Source: JAGIBJ01 sp032119795 (lineage in GTDB: Bacteria > Actinomycetota > Thermoleophilia > Solirubrobacterales > Solirubrobacteraceae). Taken from it: DNA of 64,000 nucleotides. The notes beneath the pieces are model-generated. The model did not search any database, had not been told where the DNA came from, and saw only the letters and a program-made list of their open reading frames with translations. How positions within the stretch are numbered: position 1 is the first letter of the stretch; every line of letters starts with the position of its first letter. Of the stretch, positions 59,039 through 64,000 are shown piece by piece. The stretch spans positions 124,001 through 188,000 of the forward strand of contig JAUMFO010000003.1 in NCBI GenBank assembly GCA_032119795.1. Reading direction: 5' to 3'. A program made the translations under genes and the position numbers.

Positions 59039-59709
59039 AGGGCGGCAACCCCGAGATCGAGGTGCTGGCCGATCCCGCGGCGGTCGCGCGGCGCGGCGCG
59101 GAGATCGTCGGTGCCGCCATCGATGCGGCGCTCGCGGCGACCGGCCGGGCCGACGTTGCCCTGGCCGGCGGGACGACCCCCGGGCTGCTCTACGACGAGC
59201 TCACGAAGTCGCGCGCGGACTGGTCTGGCGTGCACCTGTGGATCGGCGACGAGCGATGCGTCGCCTACGACCACCCGGACTCCAACGTGAAGATGGCCCG
59301 CGAGCGGCTCCCCGCCCCCGGAGCGGTGCTCCACATGCCACCCGCCGACGGCGACGCGGCCAAGCGCGCGCTCGCGTATTCGTTTCAGCTCAAGGCGCGC
59401 GAGCTCGATCTCGTGATCCTCGGCCTCGGCGAAGACGCCCACACGGCGTCGCTGTTCCCCAACGACCCCGCGCTACATGACGAGAAGCGGATCGTCTCCA
59501 CCACCACGGCGCCCAAGCCGCCGCCGGAGCGCACCAGCCTGGGCCTCGGGACGATCAGCACCGCTGGCGCTCGCCTGATGCTCGTGACGGGCGCCGGCAA
59601 GCGCGAGCCGCTCGGCTGGGCGCTCGGGGAGCCCAACGACCTCTACCCGTCCTCGCTGCTGCCCGCGGCCGGCACGACGATTCTCGCCGACGAGGCCGCC
59701 GCCGGGTAG
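59035..59709 (+). CDS. pgl: 6-phosphogluconolactonase
   Basis: Hydrolyses 6-phosphogluconolactone between Zwf and Gnd. 224 residues of the DevB/SOL type: ALAGGTTPGLLYDEL, WIGDERCVAYDHPDSN, and LGLGEDAHTASLFPN with the catalytic His. Overlaps the three-codon frame described separately; the next gene starts 13 bases later. Confidence 0.95.
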   Translation: MKGGNPEIEVLADPAAVARRGAEIVGAAIDAALAATGRADVALAGGTTPGLLYDELTKSRADWSGVHLWIGDERCVAYDHPDSNVKMARERLPAPGAVLHMPPADGDAAKRALAYSFQLKARELDLVILGLGEDAHTASLFPNDPALHDEKRIVSTTTAPKPPPERTSLGLGTISTAGARLMLVTGAGKREPLGWALGEPNDLYPSSLLPAAGTTILADEAAAG

Positions 59710-59722
59710 GTTCGCGTGGAGG

Positions 59723-60511
59723 ATGTCCTTCCAGGTACCAGCAGCGGCGTACGACGACTTCATGGGCCGCTACTCGCGGCCCCTGGCCGCTGAGTTCGCC
59801 GCGTTTGCCGGCGTTCAGGCCGGCTCCGGCTGGCGTGTGGCCGACGTCGGCTGCGGCCCGGGCGCGCTCTCGGAGCACCTCGCCACGCTCGTCGGTGCCG
59901 ATCACGTCGCCGCTGCAGACCCAGCCGACGCCTTCGTGCAGGCCTGCGCCGCCCGCGTCTGCGGAGCCGACGTGCGGGCCGCCCCCGGCGAGTCGCTTCC
60001 GTGGGCCGACGCCACCTTCGATGCCTGCCTCTCCCAGCTGGCCGTGAACTTCATGCAGGACCCCGCCGCGGGCGCCCGCGAGATGGTGCGCGTCACTCGC
60101 CCCGGCGGCGTCGTGGCCGCGTGCACGTGGGACTCCGGCGGCAGCATGGAACTCCTCGACCTCTTCTGGGCCGCCGCCCACGAGATCGACCCGGAGACGC
60201 CACCGGACCCGGGCTTCGCACAGCTCTGCACCGCCGACGAGCTGCAGGAGCTCTGGGAGTCGACGCCAGGACTCACCGACGTGACCGTGGACTCGCTGCG
60301 CGTGTGGTCGACGTATCCCACGTTCGACGCGCTCTGGGCGTCGCTCCAGCAGGTTGGCCCGCCCGGCGCCTACTGCCAGTCGCTCGTGCCGGAGCACCTC
60401 GACGCCATCCGCACGGAGCTCCACGACGACCTGCTGGACCGTGGCGAGCCGCTGACGCTCGAAGCGCTCGCCTGGGTCGTGCGTGGGGCGGTCACGCCGC
60501 GGGGCGTCTAG
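59723..60511 (+). CDS. Class I SAM-dependent methyltransferase
   Basis: 262 residues. Methyltransf_11-type core: YDDFMGRYSRPLAAEF, motif I WRVADVGCGPGALSEHLA, acidic end of strand 2 (AADPADAFV), and SQLAVNFMQDPAAGAREMVRVTRPGG for motifs 4-5. Small-molecule or lipid substrate unknown. A -10-like TAGGTT (59707-59712), overlapping the pgl stop, lies ten bases before ATG, with GGAGG between. Confidence 0.88.
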   Translation: MSFQVPAAAYDDFMGRYSRPLAAEFAAFAGVQAGSGWRVADVGCGPGALSEHLATLVGADHVAAADPADAFVQACAARVCGADVRAAPGESLPWADATFDACLSQLAVNFMQDPAAGAREMVRVTRPGGVVAACTWDSGGSMELLDLFWAAAHEIDPETPPDPGFAQLCTADELQELWESTPGLTDVTVDSLRVWSTYPTFDALWASLQQVGPPGAYCQSLVPEHLDAIRTELHDDLLDRGEPLTLEALAWVVRGAVTPRGV

Positions 60512-60528
60512 CCAACGCGAATCAGAAA

Positions 60529-60548
60529 TTTAGCCGCTGCTAAGTTCT
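60529..60548. promoter_or_regulatory. Metal-regulator operator overlapping the mntH start
   Basis: AATTTAGC and GCTAAGTT, separated by CGCT, form a 20-bp dyad (7 of 8 arm positions complementary). TTAGC/GCTAA arms resemble DtxR/MntR-family sites. The last six bases TAAGTT can serve as -10 for a transcript starting about at the mntH GTG 60554, so bound repressor would block it. An MntR-type gene lies just downstream. Confidence 0.65.
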
Positions 60549-60553
60549 CAGCG

Positions 60554-61870
60554 GTGAAGCCGATCGAGGACGCCGAGACGGCCGCGGAGCTCGCGCTCCC
60601 CGGTGAGGCGCGCGTCCGTGATGCGGCGCTCGCTTCGCTCGACGATCATGGCGGGCGCGGCTTCAAGCGGCTCATGCCGTTCCTGGGGCCCGCGTTCGTG
60701 GCGTCGATCGCCTACGTCGACCCCGGCAACTTCGCGACGAACATCTCCGGTGGCGCGCAGTTCGGCTACACGCTGCTGTGGGTGATCGTCAGCGCCAACC
60801 TGATGGCGATGCTGATCCAGGCGCTCAGCGCCAAGCTTGGCATTGCGACCGGCCTGAATCTGCCGCAGATGTGCCGGGAGAAGTTCGGCAAGAAGTCGCG
60901 AATCGGCCTGTGGATCCAGGGCGAGCTCAGCGCCATGGCGTGCGACCTTGCCGAGTTCCTCGGCGCCGCGATCGGCATCAACCTGCTCTTTGGCCTCGAC
61001 CTGCTCCCGGCCGCGCTGATCACCGCCGTGATCACTTTTGGCATCCTCGCGATGCAGCAGCGCGGCGTGCGCAAGTTCGAGTCGCTGATCGCCGGATTCG
61101 TCGGCGTGATCCTGCTGAGCTTCTTCGCGCAGGTGTTCCTGGCCGAGCCCAAGGCCACCGACATCGCCGGCGGCCTCGTGCCGTCATTCGACGGCAAGGA
61201 GAGCGTCCTGCTGGCCGTCGGCATCCTCGGCGCAACCGTGATGCCGCATGTGATCTACCTGCACTCGGCGCTGACGCAGCACCGCGTGGTCGGCCGCACC
61301 GACGACGAGAAACGCCGGATCTTCCGCTTCGAGGTCGTCGACATCGTGATCGCGCTCGGCCTCGCCGGACTCGTGAACGCCGCGATGCTCATCACCGCCG
61401 CGGCGGTCCTCCACGGCACGCCGCTGGCTGGCGCCGGCGAGGACCTCACCCAGACGGCCGACGCGCTCGGCCAGGCCCTTGGCTCCCACGCCGACATCCT
61501 CTTCGGCGTCGCCCTCCTAGCGTCCGGCATCTCAGCCTCGAGCGTCGGCACGCTCTCGGGCCAGGTGATCATGGAGGGGTTCCTCAACCGCTCCATCTCG
61601 CTCTGGCTGCGGCGCGGGCTCACCATGCTTCCGGCGATTGCGATCATCGCGCTCGAGGTCAACCCGACGGACGCTCTGGTCGGCAGCCAGGTGATCCTCT
61701 CGTTCGGGATTCCGGCGGCGCTGCTGCCGCTGTTGTGGTTCTGCGCGCAGCCGGGCATCATGGGCACCCTCGTCAATCGGCGCGCCACGACGGTGGTTGC
61801 GGGGCTCGTGGCCACCGTAATCGTCATCCTGAATGTCGTCCTGCTGTACCTCACGTTCAGCGGCGCCTGA
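60554..61870 (+). CDS. mntH: NRAMP divalent metal transporter (MntH)
   Basis: 438 residues with 11 membrane helices. Metal-site motifs are present: DPGNFATN in helix 1 and MPHVIYLHSALT in helix 6. Takes up Mn2+ (or Fe2+) with protons. The GTG start lies five bases from the operator dyad at 60529-60548. The regulator gene follows after 50 bases, a self-contained manganese module. Confidence 0.93.
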   Translation: MKPIEDAETAAELALPGEARVRDAALASLDDHGGRGFKRLMPFLGPAFVASIAYVDPGNFATNISGGAQFGYTLLWVIVSANLMAMLIQALSAKLGIATGLNLPQMCREKFGKKSRIGLWIQGELSAMACDLAEFLGAAIGINLLFGLDLLPAALITAVITFGILAMQQRGVRKFESLIAGFVGVILLSFFAQVFLAEPKATDIAGGLVPSFDGKESVLLAVGILGATVMPHVIYLHSALTQHRVVGRTDDEKRRIFRFEVVDIVIALGLAGLVNAAMLITAAAVLHGTPLAGAGEDLTQTADALGQALGSHADILFGVALLASGISASSVGTLSGQVIMEGFLNRSISLWLRRGLTMLPAIAIIALEVNPTDALVGSQVILSFGIPAALLPLLWFCAQPGIMGTLVNRRATTVVAGLVATVIVILNVVLLYLTFSGA

Positions 61871-61920
61871 GCGCTGCTGCACCACGAGCCTGCTGGCGAG
61901 CACCACTCCGTCTGTTCCCT

Positions 61921-62622
61921 GTGACCGTAGACCCGGCCGACACCGATCCCGCTGCCCCGACGGCCGCCGACCACTCCACCGCGGTCGAGAACTACGCGAA
62001 GGCGATCTTCACGCTCCAGGCCAGCGGCCAGGCCGTTCGCACGACCGATCTCGCCGAGCGGCTCGAGGTGCGGCCCGCGTCGGTCTCGACGATGCTCACG
62101 CGGCTCGAGCAGTCGGGCTTGGTGGCGCGTGAGCCCTACCACGGCGTCCGCCTGACGACCGACGGCGAGCGCGTCGCGCTCGCCGTGATCCGCCGCCACC
62201 GCCTGCTGGAGCTGTTTCTCGCCGAGGCGCTCGAGCTGCCGTGGGATGTCGTCCACATTGAGGCCGAGCGGCTCGAGCACCACGTCTCGCCGCGCGTGGA
62301 GGCCGCGATCGCCGCGCACCTCGGCGACCCGACGCACGATCCCCACGGCGACCCCATCCCGACCGCCGAACTCAAACTGCCCGTCGTCGCGGGCATCTCG
62401 CTCGCCGACACGCCGGACGGCGCGACGGCGGAGCTTCTGCAGGTGTCTGATCGCGACCCTGCCATGCTCCGATATCTCGCTGAGCGGGGAATCTTGCCAG
62501 GCGCGTCGCTGCGGCTCGTCGGCCGCGAGCCGTTCGGCGGGCCGTTGCGCGTGGACTGCGACGGCACCGAGCACCTGCTCGGCGAGCCGCTCGCTCGCGC
62601 GATGACCGTCCGCCTGGGCTGA
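61921..62622 (+). CDS. mntR: DtxR/MntR-family metal-dependent repressor
   Basis: 233 residues from GTG 61921. Winged helix (ENYAKAIFTLQASGQAVRTTDLAERLEVRPASVSTMLTRLEQSGLV), dimer domain with LFLAEALELPWDVVHIEAERLEHHVS (metal-site Glu/His), and a C-terminal SH3-like FeoA domain (GASLRLVGREPFGGPL), as in IdeR and long MntR. By position it controls mntH; the sequence alone does not separate Mn from Fe sensing. Confidence 0.9.
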   Translation: MTVDPADTDPAAPTAADHSTAVENYAKAIFTLQASGQAVRTTDLAERLEVRPASVSTMLTRLEQSGLVAREPYHGVRLTTDGERVALAVIRRHRLLELFLAEALELPWDVVHIEAERLEHHVSPRVEAAIAAHLGDPTHDPHGDPIPTAELKLPVVAGISLADTPDGATAELLQVSDRDPAMLRYLAERGILPGASLRLVGREPFGGPLRVDCDGTEHLLGEPLARAMTVRLG

Positions 62623-62857
62623 GCGGCCGAGTTCGAGCCGCGCCCGCGCCCGACGGAGTCGCGCGAGGGGCTTTGTTCGGGTCGGCTCCGCGCCAGGTCA
62701 GCCGACGGGACCGCTGGCCGGTCTATCTCCGATCGCTTCTCGGTTCTTCGGAAGGTGCAGGCGGAATGGTGGGTTTGTCCAGCGGGCCAACTGGGCGTGC
62801 GACGCACCGAGAAAAGTTTGTGATGCGCGGCACAAGATGAGCGGTTACGTTCGACTC

Positions 62858-63589
62858 ATGGCACCCAGCATCGCGACTCTCGCCAAGGCCACTCGGGTCG
62901 GCCTCGACGCTGCTCGAACGAGCGAGATTGAGCGCCGCCAGAGAGCCGATCACCGTGCGATGGCGGTCGTGATCTGTGCCCTCCTTGGGCCGACCGACGA
63001 CGCGATCGACGTCGGCGCCCACGAGGGCGACACGATGGCCCGGATGGCCCGCTGCGCACCCGGCGGGCGCCACCTCGCCGTTGAGCCGTTCCCCGAGTAC
63101 GTCGAGACGCTGCGGGGCCTCATGCCGCCGCAGGTGATCGTCGAGGAGTACGCCCTCGGCCACAGCGACGTGGAGGACCGCGTCCAACTCGTCCATGCGG
63201 CGGCGCGTGCGAGCTTCGGCGAGATCCACCCCAGCGACGACGACCCCGAGCCGCACTTTGACCGGTTGCAGGTTCGCACGATCTCGCTCGACGCCCTCGT
63301 TGAGCGCCACGACCTGGACCCGAAGGTGATCCGGATCTCCGTCGAGGGCGCCGAGACGGCCGTCCTTGAGGGTGCACGCCGCACGATCGAGCGCTGCCAG
63401 CCCGTCCTGATGATCGAGCACGGCGCCGCTGCCGCCTCCTACGGAGACACGTCGTCGACGTTCTACGACGTCGTCGCCGATCTGGGCCTACGCATCTACG
63501 ACTTCCGCGGCACCGGCCCCTACGACCGCCAAGGCTTCCTGCAGGCCGTCGGCCCGTTCGGGTCGTCGAACTTCCTGCTGCGCCCCTGA
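62858..63589 (+). CDS. FkbM-family methyltransferase
   Basis: 243 residues from ATG 62858, chosen because TACGTT (62846-62851) ends six bases upstream; an ATG at 62837 would add seven residues. SAM site AIDVGAHEGDTMARMA, AVEPFPEYVETLRGLM, and the FkbM-type VRTISLDALVERHDLDPKVIRISVEGAETAVLEGA; the usual IDVEG is ISVEG here. Sugar or polyketide O-methylation is typical of the family; substrate unknown. Followed by repeat island D. Confidence 0.85.
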   Translation: MAPSIATLAKATRVGLDAARTSEIERRQRADHRAMAVVICALLGPTDDAIDVGAHEGDTMARMARCAPGGRHLAVEPFPEYVETLRGLMPPQVIVEEYALGHSDVEDRVQLVHAAARASFGEIHPSDDDPEPHFDRLQVRTISLDALVERHDLDPKVIRISVEGAETAVLEGARRTIERCQPVLMIEHGAAAASYGDTSSTFYDVVADLGLRIYDFRGTGPYDRQGFLQAVGPFGSSNFLLRP

Positions 63590-64000
63590 GCGGGCGGGTC
63601 GTTGGCGGCGGGGCTTGGCGGTTGACGGCTGCTACGGCGACTTGGTCGTTGGCGGCGGTGGGACTTGGTGGCGTCTACGGCGACTTGGTCGTTGGCGGCA
63701 GTGGAATGGCGATCGCGGCGGGGGACTCGGGCGTCGGATCAGCGAGGGCGGGCGGGTTCGTGGTTTGCGCTGGCTGGCGGCGGCGGGACTGAGATCGCTT
63801 GCGGCGTCGGCGGGCGCCGAGGCGGCGCAACCTGTGGGGGTTGCGGTGGCTTGCCCCTCGCGTCGGAGTTACCGGACGCCCGGTAACTCTGACGCGAAGA
63901 GCGCCTGGCAGCGCGCGGCGGCGCGTTATCTCAGGCAAACACAACCGCCAGGGGTTGCGCAATCGACGAACGTGTCGATCTGGGGGCTCCAACCCCCAAA
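63590..64000. repeat. Repeat island D at the window edge
   Basis: Direct TTGGCGGC.GTGGGACTTGG units (63602-63720), a GGACTGAGATCGCTTGCG motif (63787-63804), one exact GCAACC-N6-GGTTGC dyad (63827-63844, centre TGTGGG), a GTTACCGG/CCGGTAAC hairpin near 63870-63887, CGTTATCTCAGGCAA (63924-63938) and a near-dyad ACAACC-GCCAGG-GGTTGC (63941-63958). No gene. The island continues past the window. Confidence 0.85.

Overview
The window is about 64 kb of GC-rich (roughly 70 percent) actinobacterial chromosome that contains the replication origin. The protein content (paired serine/threonine kinase and FHA genes, a PASTA kinase, a WhiG/FliA-type sigma factor, OpcA, a short GndA) together with an E. coli-like long GyrB suggests a deep-branching actinobacterium, most likely class Thermoleophilia (Solirubrobacter/Patulibacter/Conexibacter-like). 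That placement is an inference from gene content and order only; there is no rRNA gene in the window.

Layout. 1-8.4 kb: tail of ssb, rpsR-rplI, a GNAT, a first repeat island, an orphan ABC ATPase, a tiny membrane-peptide unit, then dnaB with a DnaC-like ATPase and purA. 8.4-13.3 kb: a FliA/WhiG sigma factor with a small divergent gene, a sensor kinase, a YefM-YoeB toxin-antitoxin pair, a DoxX-like protein and a second repeat island. 13.3-22.0 kb (minus strand): the cell-wall/phosphosignalling operon fhaA-fhaB-pstP-rodA-pbpA-pknB-ddl. 22.0-33.3 kb: third repeat island, a polytopic kinase, a CARDB-like protein, a DUF4446 protein, pheA, an HNH nuclease, a minute SD-rich unit, a secreted RCC1 propeller and a tandem pair of secreted nuclease-like proteins. 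33.3-45.5 kb (minus strand): gyrA, gyrB, an M16 peptidase-PH fusion, dciA, a membrane protein, recF, dnaN, dnaA. 45.6-52.9 kb (plus strand): rpmH-rnpA-yidD-yidC-khpB-rsmG, four parS sites, parA-parB, tRNA-Ile. 53-62.6 kb: PHP phosphoesterase, the oxidative pentose phosphate genes gnd-zwf-opcA-pgl, and mntH-mntR. The end holds an FkbM methyltransferase and a fourth repeat island.

How it works together. Transcription diverges from the dnaA region: dnaA, dnaN, recF and gyrBA run left while rpmH to parB run right, so both are co-directional with forks leaving an origin at about 43.7-45.6 kb, where DnaA-box-like 9-mers cluster. The kinase operon joins growth signalling (PknB, PstP, two FHA proteins) to septal and lateral wall synthesis (RodA, PbpA, Ddl). 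The sugar-phosphate genes form a compact NADPH-producing unit.

The most unusual signal is a family of dispersed intergenic islands (about 2.2-2.9, 12.86-13.06, 22.0-22.8 and 63.6-64.0 kb) built from an 18-base dyad with invariant arms GCAACC/GGTTGC and an exactly 6-base variable centre (12 exact copies), often next to much longer palindromes with GGCTCGCG/CGCGAGCC ends. No known element that I can name explains it. A second theme is -10-like TAnnnT hexamers placed 5-10 bases before start codons, pointing to widespread leaderless transcription.
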